DNA of 24,549 nucleotides. It comes from DATLGB01 sp038258425 (lineage in GTDB: Bacteria; Actinomycetota; Thermoleophilia; Solirubrobacterales; Solirubrobacteraceae). The stretch is from NCBI GenBank assembly GCA_038258425.1, contig JBBSPV010000049.1, forward strand, positions 1 to 24,549. Direction: 5' to 3'. Shown one piece after another: positions 1 through 6,586 of this stretch (position 1 is the stretch's first letter; every line of letters begins with the position of its first letter). The notes beneath the pieces were generated by a model. That model was not told where the DNA came from. It saw only the letters and a list, made by a program, of their open reading frames with translations, and did not search any database. A program made the position numbers and the translations under genes.

Positions 1-53
1 GGGGCGAGCGCGCCGAGGCCGAGGGCGAGGAGGCCGGCGACGGGCGCGCGCAC
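1..53 (-). CDS. N-terminus of an unknown secreted or membrane protein (partial)
   Basis: Read on the minus strand from a GTG at 53, the sequence gives MRAPVAGLLALGLGALA and then leaves the window. A basic residue followed by a Leu/Ala/Gly-rich stretch looks like the start of a signal peptide or membrane anchor. It follows the SRPBCC gene in the same direction after a 42-nt gap that holds a promoter-like sequence with a leaderless layout. Only 17 codons are visible, so no function can be given, and the gene itself is uncertain. Confidence 0.4.
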   Translation of the reverse strand, partial: MRAPVAGLLALGLGALA

Positions 54-61
54 GGGCCGCG

Positions 62-91
62 ACTCTACGGGCGCGGGAGCCGGCGGTCCAG
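62..91 (-). promoter_or_regulatory. Candidate leaderless promoter for the partial gene at the left edge
   Basis: On the minus strand CTGGAC (91-86) and TAGAGT (67-62) are separated by 18 nt. TAGAGT fits the actinobacterial TANNNT -10 and ends 8 nt before the GTG at 53, so the transcript would start at or next to the start codon. Inferred from sequence alone. Confidence 0.35.
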
Positions 92-95
92 CCCG

Positions 96-692
96 TCAGG
101 CGGCCGCGGCCACGGCGGCGCCGGTCCGCTCCGCCCGGCGCCGGATCGCGCGGAGCATGTCCATCCGGATCAGCGCACTGCCGAGGCGGATCACGCGCCA
201 GTAGCGCCCGAAGGCGGCCGCGGCCGCCGCGTCCGTCGGCTGGACGCGGGTCTCCGTGCGCAGGCGTGTGCCGGCTCCAGTCTCGGCGAGGTCGAAGGCC
301 ATGGCCATGCGGACGGACCCCGGCCGCGCGACGCTCGCGAAGTCCTGGGCGTCCACGGGCGTGTAGGTCTCACCGTGCCGCAGGCGCCACGGCGTGGCCA
401 CGGCGCCGACGGCGAGGGCGTACGGCGCCTCCTCGGCGAGCACCGCGAAGCCCGAGGCGAGGAACTGGTCGACCAGCGGCGCGTCCGCGTCGCCGGCCCG
501 CCCGCGGCCGTCGCCGCCGAGCAGCCGCTCGGGCAGGCCGCGGATGGCCATGAGCGTGCGGGTCAGCGACAGCTCGCCGGGCGTGAGCCGGCGCATCGCC
601 TCCCAGACCACGGGCGCGGGTGCCGCCACGACGATCTCGTGGGCGCTGCGCTGGACGTGGACGGGCAGCAGCGTGTCGAGCGTGGACATCAT
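96..692 (-). CDS. SRPBCC / polyketide-cyclase-like protein
   Basis: A 198-residue protein. Residues 10-35 (VQRSAHEIVVAAPAPVVWEAMRRLTPGE) resemble the first beta-strand and helix of START/SRPBCC ligand-binding folds. The C-terminal half (RMAMAFDLAETGAGTRLRTETRVQPTD, then a long basic helix with IRMDMLRAIRRRAE) resembles the last strands and closing helix. Such proteins bind small hydrophobic ligands; the ligand here cannot be read. The start at 692 is chosen because ATGA (692-689) overlaps the TGA of the TetR gene upstream, which implies translational coupling. ATG at 689 is an alternative start. Pairing with a TetR regulator suggests the regulator controls it. No signal peptide or membrane segment is seen, so it is probably cytosolic. 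Confidence 0.75.
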   Translation of the reverse strand: MMSTLDTLLPVHVQRSAHEIVVAAPAPVVWEAMRRLTPGELSLTRTLMAIRGLPERLLGGDGRGRAGDADAPLVDQFLASGFAVLAEEAPYALAVGAVATPWRLRHGETYTPVDAQDFASVARPGSVRMAMAFDLAETGAGTRLRTETRVQPTDAAAAAAFGRYWRVIRLGSALIRMDMLRAIRRRAERTGAAVAAAA

Positions 693-1270
693 GCGCGGAG
701 GCCTTTCGCGAGCAGTCCGGCGAGCGCGCGGGGGTCGACCGGCGGCGCCGTGGGGGTGTACAGGACGGCCAGGGCGACCGGGCCGATGAGGCAGCGGCGC
801 ACGAGCTCGGGGTCGGCGGCCGCCGTGGCCTCGCCGCGGCCTCGGGCGCGCTCGAGGATCGCCGCCAGCCAGCGCCGCTCCTCGGCGAAGAGCCGCGCCT
901 CGAGGGCGTCGGCCAGGGCGGGCTCGCTGCGCAGCTCGAGCGCCAGCCCGGTCAGGGCCGCCGCGGCGGTCGGGTCGGTCAGGCGGGCGTGGACGATCTG
1001 CGCGACGGCGACGAGATCGCCCTCGAGCGACCCGGTGTCGGGCGGGTCCCCGAGCTCGACGGGGTGCACGAGGCTCGCGAAGACGACCTCCGCCTTCGAC
1101 CGCCAGCGCCGGTACAGCGCCGCGCGCCCGACGCCCGCCCGCGCGGCGATCCGCCCGACCGTCGTGCCGGCGTACCCGCGCTCGGCCAGGAGGTCGCGCA
1201 CCGCGATGGCGACGGCCGCGTCGACGCGGGCCTCGCGCGGGCGGCCGGGAGTGGGGACCGTGACCGACAT
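689..1270 (-). CDS. TetR/AcrR-family transcriptional regulator
   Basis: A 193-residue protein with an N-terminal helix-turn-helix at about residues 12-58 (AVRDLLAERGYAGTTVGRIAARAG, then VGRAALYRRWRSKAEVV), the usual TetR pattern ending in the Y-R-x-F/W-x-S/N-K signature. Residues 75-190 are helical and variable, as expected for the ligand and dimer domain. ATG at 1270 gives a normal TetR N-terminus; the reading frame extends upstream but there it crosses the promoter region. Its stop overlaps the SRPBCC start by ATGA, so the two form one operon. An imperfect dyad covers its own start region, which suggests autorepression. The inducer is unknown. Confidence 0.88.
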   Translation of the reverse strand: MSVTVPTPGRPREARVDAAVAIAVRDLLAERGYAGTTVGRIAARAGVGRAALYRRWRSKAEVVFASLVHPVELGDPPDTGSLEGDLVAVAQIVHARLTDPTAAAALTGLALELRSEPALADALEARLFAEERRWLAAILERARGRGEATAAADPELVRRCLIGPVALAVLYTPTAPPVDPRALAGLLAKGLRA

Positions 1271-1289
1271 ACGGAACCAACAGTATCGG
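1264..1289. promoter_or_regulatory. Candidate TetR operator and leaderless -10
   Basis: CCGACATAC (1264-1272) and GTATCGG (1283-1289) form an imperfect inverted repeat over the tetR start codon. On the minus strand GATACT (1287-1282) could be the -10, ending 11 nt before the ATG. A TetR repressor commonly binds such a dyad in its own promoter. The arms are not perfect, so confidence is low. Confidence 0.3.
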
Positions 1290-1297
1290 ATTGCGAC

Positions 1298-1326
1298 TTG
1301 ACACCGTGGCCGCGCTCCACGACCGT
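1298..1326 (+). promoter_or_regulatory. Candidate promoter of the six-TM membrane protein
   Basis: A perfect -35 TTGACA (1298-1303) is followed after 17 nt by GACCGT (1321-1326), which keeps only the A and final T of a -10. The GTG start at 1335 lies 8 nt further, a leaderless arrangement. The weak -10 keeps confidence low. Confidence 0.3.
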
Positions 1327-1334
1327 CGCGGGCC

Positions 1335-2066
1335 GTGCTCGTCACCCCGATCCCCGCCACCGCCCTGTCCGACGTGTGGCAGGAGGGCATCGTCGACAGC
1401 GGCAAGCTCGCGGAGTTCCTGCTGCTCGTGTCCTTCGTCCTCTCGTGGGGCTTCATCCGCACGAGCACGCACATGATCCGTGCCCAGGTGAGCTGGTGGC
1501 CCGGCAACGTCGAGGTCAAGGGCCGCCACATCCACCACCTCGTGTTCGGGATCGTGACGATGCTCGTCCTGGGCTACCTGGCCATCGCCTTCGAGCCCGG
1601 CTCGCCCTGGCGCGAGCTCTGCGCCGTCGGCTTCGGCATCGGCATCGGCCTCACGCTCGACGAGTTCGCCCTGTGGCTCGACCTGCGCGACGTCTACTGG
1701 CTGCCCGAGGGACGCAAGTCGATCGACGCGGTGGTCATCACCGCGGCCGCCGGGCTGCTGCTGCTGCTCGGCCTGCGGGTGTGGTTCGACGTCGCCGACG
1801 GCACGGTGGCACTCGCCCGGGCGCTCGTCGGCGGCTCGGCGGTGGTCGGCGTCGTGCTCGCGGTCGTCAATGCCCTGCGCGGCCGCTACGCCGCCGCGGT
1901 CGTCTCGCTGCTCGTGCCCCTGATCGGAGTGGTCTGCGTGCTCGCGCTGCGGCCCCGCCCGCACTCGATCTGGGGCCGCGTGTGGGAACGCCGGGTGCAG
2001 CCGCGCGTGCCCGAGCGCCTGCGACGGCGCGGGTCGCCACCGGCCGAGTCGACCGCCTCGACGTAG
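1335..2066 (+). CDS. Conserved integral membrane protein, about six TM segments
   Basis: A 243-residue protein starting at GTG 1335. Hydrophobic segments lie near residues 24-44, 66-88, 94-114, 130-150, 160-180 and 185-205, followed by a basic tail (about 207-243). Two stretches look conserved: GRHIHHLVFGI at the start of TM2 and LTLDEFALWLDLRDVYW at the end of TM3. The two adjacent His and the Asp-Glu pair beside the membrane could bind a metal or form an active site, but I know of no assigned reaction for this actinobacterial family. It is divergent from tetR with a 64-nt spacer, so the TetR protein might also control it. Real gene: high confidence. Function: unknown. Confidence 0.75.
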   Translation: MLVTPIPATALSDVWQEGIVDSGKLAEFLLLVSFVLSWGFIRTSTHMIRAQVSWWPGNVEVKGRHIHHLVFGIVTMLVLGYLAIAFEPGSPWRELCAVGFGIGIGLTLDEFALWLDLRDVYWLPEGRKSIDAVVITAAAGLLLLLGLRVWFDVADGTVALARALVGGSAVVGVVLAVVNALRGRYAAAVVSLLVPLIGVVCVLALRPRPHSIWGRVWERRVQPRVPERLRRRGSPPAESTAST

Positions 2067-2138
2067 CCGGGCCTGGACGGCGGCCCAGGATCCACGGGCG
2101 TCGCGGCACTCGCCTGCACCTGTCGGGCCGACGCCGAG

Positions 2139-2167
2139 TTGTCACCGGGTGGCTCGCCCGGCAGACT
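2139..2167 (+). promoter_or_regulatory. Candidate leaderless promoter of the serine hydrolase
   Basis: TTGTCA (2139-2144), a 17-nt spacer and CAGACT (2162-2167) precede the ATG at 2175 by 7 nt. Spacing and position fit a sigma-70-type promoter that starts at the initiation codon. No Shine-Dalgarno is present, which agrees with leaderless translation. Confidence 0.42.
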
Positions 2168-2174
2168 GTCGGGC

Positions 2175-3298
2175 ATGCATCGGTTGAGGTTCCTGGCGGT
2201 ACTGACCGCGGCGGTGGTCACCGTCGGCGTCCCGGCCGCCGGCGCGGCGCCGAACCGCGACGCGCGGGTGCGGCGTGGGCTCGAGCGCCTCGTGGCCGCC
2301 AAGGGCGGGCCGCCCGGGGCGATCGCGACCCTCTACCGCGACGGCCACCTGCGCGTGCTCACCGCCGGCACCTCGCGCGTGGGCACCCGCCGCGCGCCAC
2401 CGACCACATGCGCCTCGCGAGCGTCGCCAAGGCGTTCAGCGGGGCCGTCGCGCTGCAGCTCGTGGAGGCGGGACGGCTGGGCCTCGACGACACGATCGCG
2501 CGGTGGCGCCCCGACCTGCCGGCGAGGTGGGGGCGCGTCACCGTCCGCCAGCTGCTCAACCACACGAGCGGCGTGCCCGACTACACGCAATCGCCCGGCT
2601 TCGCCAAGCAGTTCCGGACGAAGCCGCGCGGGTACGTGTCGCCGCGGCGGATCGTCGCCTGGGTCGCCCGCAGGCCACTGGTCTTCCGGCCCGGCTCCCG
2701 CTACGAGTACTCCAACACGGACAACATCATCGTCGGGCTCATCGCCGAGCGGATCACCTCGCAGCCCTACGGCGCCCTGCTGCGCACGGGCGTGTTCGAC
2801 CGGCTCGGGCTGGCCGACACGAGCTTCCCGACGGCCGTCGCGCTGCCCCGGCCCTTCATCCACGGCTACGTCGTCGAGCCGGGCAAGCCCCCGCAGGACG
2901 TGAGCGAGTTCCTGAGTCCGTCCGGCGCGTGGGCCTCCGGGGCGATCGTCTCGACCCCGGCCGAGCTGAACGCGTTCGTCCGCGGACTGCTCGGCGGCCG
3001 GCTCTTCGGGGCCGCCGCGCGGGCCGAGCAGCTGCGCTTCGTCGCCGGCGGCCGGTCGAGCCCGCCCGGCCCCGGGCGCAACGCCGCCGGCCTGGCCCTG
3101 TTCCGGTACAGGAGCCGCTGCGGCACGGTCTACGGGCACACGGGCAACTTCCCCGGCTACGTGCAGTGGGCCGCGGCCACCCGCGACGGCTCGCGGGCGG
3201 TCACGACCTCACTGAACATCCCGGCGCCCACCGGCCGCCTGCTGCGGCGGCTGCGCGCCACCCAGGCCGACGCGGTCTGCGCGCTGCTGCGCGGTTGA
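2175..3298 (+). pseudogene. Class-C-type serine hydrolase (beta-lactamase/D-Ala-D-Ala peptidase family), frameshifted
   Basis: Translation from ATG 2175 gives a signal peptide (MHRLRFLAVLTAAVVTVGVP, AGAA cleavage region) and the first strands of the family, but that frame loses similarity at about 2380-2405. The rest is in the frame one base back: DHMRLASVAKAFSGAVAL, with the SxxK nucleophile motif SVAK (Ser codon 2420, Lys 2429), YSN of the YxN motif (2708-2716) and HTG (3137-3145) as third motif, ending in TGA at 3296-3298. A single missing base in a GC-alternating run just before the active site explains this. Without the shift it would be a secreted enzyme of about 374 residues acting on a peptidoglycan-like or ester substrate. 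The downstream part keeps perfect codon bias and all motifs, so either the mutation is recent or it is a sequencing error. Confidence 0.82.
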
Positions 3299-3378
3299 CC
3301 GTCCGGCGCGCGCGGGGCGACGAAGCCGGCCGGATTCGACGGCGCGGCAGGCGAGGTCTGGAGGTCGGTCCGTGCGCC

Positions 3379-4263
3379 TCAGCCCGGACGCTGCACCCCG
3401 CTGAGGTCGAGCCGCTCGAGGCGCTCGGGGTCGGCGAGGACGTCGATCGCCGCGACCCTGCCGCCCGTCACCGTGAAGGCCATCAGCGACTGCGGGCGGC
3501 CGCGCTCGAGGATCAGCGCCCCGGCCGTGCCGTTGATCGTCGCGGGGCGGACCTCGCGCTGCGGGTGGGCGAACTGCCGGGCGCGCCCGGCGACCGCGTC
3601 GGCCCCGCGCACCGTGACCGAGGCGGCGGCGCCGCGGTCCACGCGGAGCACGACGTCGGGGTCGAGCACGGCCACGAGCCGGTCGAAGTCCCCGCCGTGC
3701 CCGGCGGCGAAGAAGGCCTCCACGACCTCTCGTTGCGCGGCCACGCCGCTGTCGGGCGCCGGGGCGGCGCCGCGGACGCGCCGGCGGGCGCGGCTGGCGA
3801 GCTGACGCGCGGCCGCCGGTGAGCGGTCGACCATCGCGGCGATCTCGTCGAAGCCGACGGCGAACACGTCGTGGAGCACGAAGGCCAGCCGCTCCGCGGG
3901 GGTGAGCGTCTCCAGGACGACGAGCAGCGCGACCCCGACCGAGTCGGCGACGAGCGCCTGCTGCTCGGGATCGAGGGCGTCGGCCGGCCCGACGACCGGG
4001 TCCGGCATCCGCACCGCGTCGAGGTCGTCCTCGCGCCGGCTCTGGCGGGCACGCAGCACGTTGAGGCTGATGCGGGCCACGACCGTCGTCAACCAGCCGC
4101 CGAGGTTCTCGACCTCGCGCGTGTCGGTCCGGTGGAACCGGATCCACGCCTCCTGCACTGCGTCGTCGGCGTCGGCGACGGAGCCGAGCATCCGGTAGGC
4201 CACGGCCCGCAGGCGCGGCCGCTGCTCCTCGAAGCGCGCGGTCAGCCGGTCCTCGTCGTCCAT
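3379..4263 (-). CDS. ECF41-like RNA polymerase sigma factor with C-terminal SnoaL-like domain
   Basis: A 294-residue protein. Region sigma-2 is at about 8-75 (RLRAVAYRMLGSVADADDAVQEAWIRF, then LGGWLTTVVARISLNVLRARQSRRED). Sigma-4 is at about 112-165 (LTPAERLAFVLHDVFAVGFDEIAAMVDRSPAAARQLASRARRRVRG). Residues 175-290 form an NTF2/SnoaL-like domain, which in ECF41 sigma factors replaces an anti-sigma and tunes activity. The linker has VRMPDPVV where ECF41 usually has a WLPEP-like motif, and the C-terminus has ADPERL where NPDKL is usual, so it is related but diverged (possibly ECF56 or another SnoaL-bearing group). It is divergent from a CMD/AhpD-like gene, the classic ECF41 partner. A GAGGGA Shine-Dalgarno lies about 9 nt before the ATG at 4263. 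Confidence 0.88.
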   Translation of the reverse strand: MDDEDRLTARFEEQRPRLRAVAYRMLGSVADADDAVQEAWIRFHRTDTREVENLGGWLTTVVARISLNVLRARQSRREDDLDAVRMPDPVVGPADALDPEQQALVADSVGVALLVVLETLTPAERLAFVLHDVFAVGFDEIAAMVDRSPAAARQLASRARRRVRGAAPAPDSGVAAQREVVEAFFAAGHGGDFDRLVAVLDPDVVLRVDRGAAASVTVRGADAVAGRARQFAHPQREVRPATINGTAGALILERGRPQSLMAFTVTGGRVAAIDVLADPERLERLDLSGVQRPG

Positions 4264-4264
4264 C

Positions 4265-4291
4265 GGTCACATCCCTCGATCGCCACGGGTC
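4265..4291 (+). promoter_or_regulatory. ECF41-like promoter for the CMD gene
   Basis: GGTCACA (4265-4271), 16 nt, GGTC (4288-4291). The promoter reported for ECF41 sigma factors is TGTCACA-N16-CGTC, so this matches 6 of 7 and 3 of 4 positions at the exact spacing. It points to the CMD gene (ATG 4370), leaving a 5' UTR of roughly 70 nt with Shine-Dalgarno AAGGGGAG at 4356-4363. Confidence 0.62.
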
Positions 4292-4299
4292 AGAAGGTT

Positions 4300-4326
4300 G
4301 ACCGCCGACGAGCCGCAGATGTGACC
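4300..4326 (-). promoter_or_regulatory. Mirror copy of the ECF41-like promoter, pointing to the sigma gene
   Basis: Read on the minus strand: GGTCACA (4326-4320), 16 nt, GGTC (4303-4300), identical elements and spacing to the plus-strand copy. It would let the sigma factor transcribe its own gene (start 4263) with a leader of about 30 nt. The two copies face each other around 4295.5, so each transcript crosses the other promoter. Confidence 0.58.
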
Positions 4327-4369
4327 GCATCGACGACAGGCCGCGGCACGACCCTAAGGGGAGATCACG

Positions 4370-4840
4370 ATGGAAGCAGCAGCCCTGCAAGCGCGGATGG
4401 CCCAGCCGGCGTTCGCCGTCCCGGACGCGATGGACGCCCTCATGGCCCTCGGCAAGGCCGTCGGGGGCGCCGGTCTCCCGGAGCGGACCCGCGAGCTGGT
4501 GCACATCCGCGCCAGCCAGATCAACGCCTGCGGCGTGTGCGCCGTCCAGCACCCCCGGATCGCGCGCAAGCTCGGGGAGACCGACGAGCGCCTCTGGGCG
4601 ATCTCCGGCTGGCGCGACGCGCCGTACTTCGACGACGCCGAGCGCGCCGCGCTCGCGCTCGCGGAGGCCGTCACCCGGCTCGCCGACCGCGAGGACGCCG
4701 TGCCCGACGAGGTCTGGGACGAGGCGGCGCGCCACTACGACGAGCCGCAGCTCGGCGCCCTGGTCCTGACGATCGCGACCGTCAACCTGTGGAACCGGCT
4801 CAACGTCTCCACGCGCCAGGTCGCCGGTCAGCAGTGGTGA
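4370..4840 (+). CDS. Carboxymuconolactone decarboxylase / AhpD-like protein, partner of the ECF sigma factor
   Basis: A 156-residue protein of the CMD/AhpD fold. The redox motif is clear: Glu42, then Cys54-Gly-Val-Cys57 and His61 (in RASQINACGVCAVQH), the E-x11-CxxC-x3-H arrangement of alkylhydroperoxidase-D-like proteins, which act in the cytosol as thiol peroxidases or reductases. A strong Shine-Dalgarno AAGGGGAG sits 6 nt before ATG 4370. CMD proteins are one of the gene types coded beside ECF41 sigma factors and are their known target. The divergent layout and the promoter motif in the spacer support that here. The natural substrate is unknown. Confidence 0.88.
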   Translation: MEAAALQARMAQPAFAVPDAMDALMALGKAVGGAGLPERTRELVHIRASQINACGVCAVQHPRIARKLGETDERLWAISGWRDAPYFDDAERAALALAEAVTRLADREDAVPDEVWDEAARHYDEPQLGALVLTIATVNLWNRLNVSTRQVAGQQW

Positions 4841-4875
4841 CGTGAGCCGGGCCGTCCGTGCGCCCGGAATCGGAC

Positions 4876-4881
4876 TACGCT
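4876..4881 (+). promoter_or_regulatory. Candidate leaderless -10 for the 72-residue protein
   Basis: TACGCT fits TANNNT and ends 7 nt before ATG 4889. No convincing -35 is visible at 16-18 nt upstream. Confidence 0.3.
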
Positions 4882-4888
4882 CGGGGCC

Positions 4889-5107
4889 ATGGAGCCCGTT
4901 CGACACGACGACGGTGGGCCGACCGTCATGGCGGCGCTCAACGATGGACCGCTGCGCGGCACCCGCCTCGAGGCGGAGATCGTCGAGGGTCGAGCCCCGA
5001 GCACGGTCGACGTGCCCGACGATGACGGGCACACGTATCGCTACTGCCTCGCCGACTGGGTGCAGAGCGGGTCGTCCGCGGCGTACACGTTCCTCTACCG
5101 CGTGTAG
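4889..5107 (+). CDS. Small protein of unknown function, 72 residues
   Basis: The protein runs from ATG 4889 to TAG 5105-5107; ATG 4928 (MAALNDGPL) is a possible shorter start. It is acidic, with a Pro/Asp-rich middle (STVDVPDDDGHTYRYCLADW) and an aromatic end (SAAYTFLYRV). Codon third positions are GC-biased as in the neighbours, and the other strand's overlapping frame reads as low-complexity Arg/Ser, which favours this frame. No signal peptide or membrane segment. I do not recognise the family. It follows the CMD gene by 48 nt with its own -10-like hexamer, so it is probably a separate transcript. Confidence 0.55.
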   Translation: MEPVRHDDGGPTVMAALNDGPLRGTRLEAEIVEGRAPSTVDVPDDDGHTYRYCLADWVQSGSSAAYTFLYRV

Positions 5108-5317
5108 TCGACTCGCTGAGCCGGCCAGCTCCCCGCGGTGCTGCTCGAGGACGACCCGCGCCGGCGTCGGCGCTCCCCGGCGTGAGGCGCACGGGACGAC
5201 CGGCGACACGCTCCAGCACCGACCATCTGCTCCGGCGCCCGATCTGCGCACTCATCGACCTCGACGTCCGCGAGCTGCGCGCGCGACACGTGCCCCGGTC
5301 CGGCGCCCGAGTTTCGC
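5108..5317. other. Spacer without a recognisable gene
   Basis: About 210 nt between the small protein and the methyltransferase operator. Reading frames cross it, but only as extensions of frames that are shadows elsewhere. GC-rich stem candidates occur near 5160-5185 (CGCCGG with CCGGCG) without a T tract. I see no RNA gene. Confidence 0.4.
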
Positions 5318-5345
5318 GCTTGCCTGGACGGCAAGCCCGCTTGCC
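5318..5345. promoter_or_regulatory. Three-half-site operator upstream of methyltransferase-XRE operon
   Basis: GCTTGCC (5318-5324) and GGCAAGC (5330-5336) form a perfect 7-bp inverted repeat with a 5-nt spacer, and a third identical GCTTGCC follows at 5339-5345. The last copy overlaps the candidate -35. The operon's second gene is an XRE-family regulator, a natural candidate to bind here. Confidence 0.5.
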
Positions 5346-5369
5346 AACGACTCCGGCTCGCGACATCGT
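5341..5369 (+). promoter_or_regulatory. Candidate leaderless promoter of the methyltransferase gene
   Basis: TTGCCA (5341-5346), 17 nt, CATCGT (5364-5369); the ATG at 5376 lies 6 nt downstream. The -35 lies inside the third operator half-site, so binding there would block RNA polymerase. Confidence 0.4.
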
Positions 5370-5375
5370 GCCGGC

Positions 5376-6011
5376 ATGGCCGACGACCTCTACCTGCTGC
5401 GCCAGGACTTCTGGGATCACCGCTACGCGTCCCGCCCGCAGATCTGGAGCGGACGGCCGAATCCGCACCTCGTCGACCGGATCGCCGGCCTCGCACCGGG
5501 CCGGGCGCTGGACGTGGGCAGCGGCGAGGGCGCTGACGCGATCTGGCTCGCCGAGCGAGGTTGGGACGTCACGGCGCTCGACGTGTCGCCCGTGGCACTC
5601 GAGCGCGGGGCCGCCCACGCCGACGCGGCCGGCGGCGAGATCGCGGCCCGCATCGCCTGGCGCCACGAGGACGTCCTGGGCTGGGGCCCGGAGCCGGGGG
5701 CCTACGACCTCGTCTCCTCCCAGTTCATGCACCTGCCGCCCGCCCCGCGCAAGGCGTTGTTCGCCCGGCTCGCCGCCGGCGTCGCGCCCGGGGGCACGCT
5801 GCTGGTCGTTGGCCATCACCCGTCGGACCTGGGGGTAGTGCCCCGCGGTCACGGCGACACGCTCTTCACCGCCGAGGAGGTGGCCGCCACGCTCGATCCA
5901 GGAAGGTGGGAGCTCGAGGCGGCCGAGGTCGCGGGCCGGCCCGTCACCCGTCCCGAGGGCGGGGTCGTGGAGCTCCACGACGCGCTCCTGCAGGCCCGGC
6001 GGCGCCTATGA
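5376..6011 (+). CDS. Class I SAM-dependent methyltransferase
   Basis: A 211-residue cytosolic protein. Motif I is RALDVGSGEGADAIWLA (about residues 43-59), followed by the acidic strand WDVTALDVS (63-71) that binds the SAM ribose, and the post-motif pattern YDLVSSQFMHLP with GGTLLVVGH near the middle. These place it in the tellurite-resistance/thiopurine-type and general Methyltransf_25-like group. The acceptor cannot be deduced. ATG 5376 is chosen because the promoter lies directly upstream and the next in-frame start is far away. Its last bases overlap the regulator start (ATGA), so both are made together. Expression is probably controlled by that regulator through the upstream repeats. Confidence 0.85.
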   Translation: MADDLYLLRQDFWDHRYASRPQIWSGRPNPHLVDRIAGLAPGRALDVGSGEGADAIWLAERGWDVTALDVSPVALERGAAHADAAGGEIAARIAWRHEDVLGWGPEPGAYDLVSSQFMHLPPAPRKALFARLAAGVAPGGTLLVVGHHPSDLGVVPRGHGDTLFTAEEVAATLDPGRWELEAAEVAGRPVTRPEGGVVELHDALLQARRRL

Positions 6012-6583
6012 CCGCGCCCGCCGAGGAGCCGGTCGACGAACGCGTCCGGCGACGGCTGCGCGAGCTGCGTCTCGAGCGCGGGCTGACACTTGAGGCGGTG
6101 GCCGCTCAGGCGGCGATCGACGTCTCGACCCTCAGCCGGCTCGAGTCGGGCAAGCGGCGCCTCGCGCTCGACCACCTGGCCGCGCTCGCGGGCGCGCTCG
6201 GGGTGAGCACCGACGAGCTGCTGCGTCCACCGCCGCGGTCGGACCCGCGCGTCCGCGGGCGGGTGCGGAGGTTCGCCGGGCTGACCATGTGGCCGTTGAC
6301 CCATTCACCCCAGGCCGGCGGGCTGCAGGCGTTCAAGCTCCGCATCAGCGCGCAGCGGCGCGATCCGCCGTCGGACCTGCCGACGCACGAGGGCCAGGAC
6401 TGGCTGTACGTCCTGACAGGCCGCATGCGGCTGCGGCTCGGGGAGGAGGACCTGACCATCGCGCCCGGCGAAGCCGTCGAGTTCAGCACGCGCACGCCGC
6501 ACTGGTTCGGCGCGCTCGACGGCCCCGTCGAGCTCATCGCCATCCTCGGACCGCACGGCGAGCGCGTCCACCTGCACGCCTGA
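6008..6583 (+). CDS. XRE-family regulator with C-terminal cupin domain
   Basis: A 191-residue protein. The HTH_3 domain is at about 12-70 (LRELRLERGLTLEAVAAQAAIDV, STLSRLESGKRRLALDHLAALAGALGVSTDELL). A cupin domain lies at about 105-187 (LPTHEGQDWLYVLTGRMRLRL, APGEAVEFSTRTPHWFGAL). This layout is typical of small-molecule-sensing regulators of catabolic or resistance genes. It overlaps the methyltransferase stop by ATGA, which implies co-expression and probable autoregulation at the GCTTGCC repeats. Its stop codon is only 3 nt from a displaced tRNA fragment, so before the insertion at this locus the gene would have ended directly against the 3' end of tRNA-Arg. Confidence 0.88.
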   Translation: MTAPAEEPVDERVRRRLRELRLERGLTLEAVAAQAAIDVSTLSRLESGKRRLALDHLAALAGALGVSTDELLRPPPRSDPRVRGRVRRFAGLTMWPLTHSPQAGGLQAFKLRISAQRRDPPSDLPTHEGQDWLYVLTGRMRLRLGEEDLTIAPGEAVEFSTRTPHWFGALDGPVELIAILGPHGERVHLHA

Positions 6584-6586
6584 GCG

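Noticed and set aside
96..1964. 622-codon minus-strand open frame covering the TetR and membrane-protein region
   Set aside because: Only its last 198 codons (from 692) have protein-like content. The rest is Arg/Gly/Asp-rich antisense of the genes at 689-1270 and 1335-2066.
2067..2138. Terminator after the six-TM protein gene (CCTGG with CCAGG near 2072-2092)
   Set aside because: The stem is only 5 bp with an 8-nt loop and no T tract, and competing pairings exist.
2395..2405. Programmed ribosomal frameshift as an explanation for the broken serine hydrolase
   Set aside because: No slippery heptamer, no in-frame stop near the junction and no obvious stimulatory structure; a one-base indel is simpler.
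2139..2903. 254-codon plus-strand frame starting at GTG 2139, an alternative view of the serine hydrolase as a short intact protein
   Set aside because: After about 2395 it is Ser/Pro/Arg-rich without any family motif, while the frame one base back carries SVAK, YSN and HTG. The start at 2139 also lies in the -35 element.
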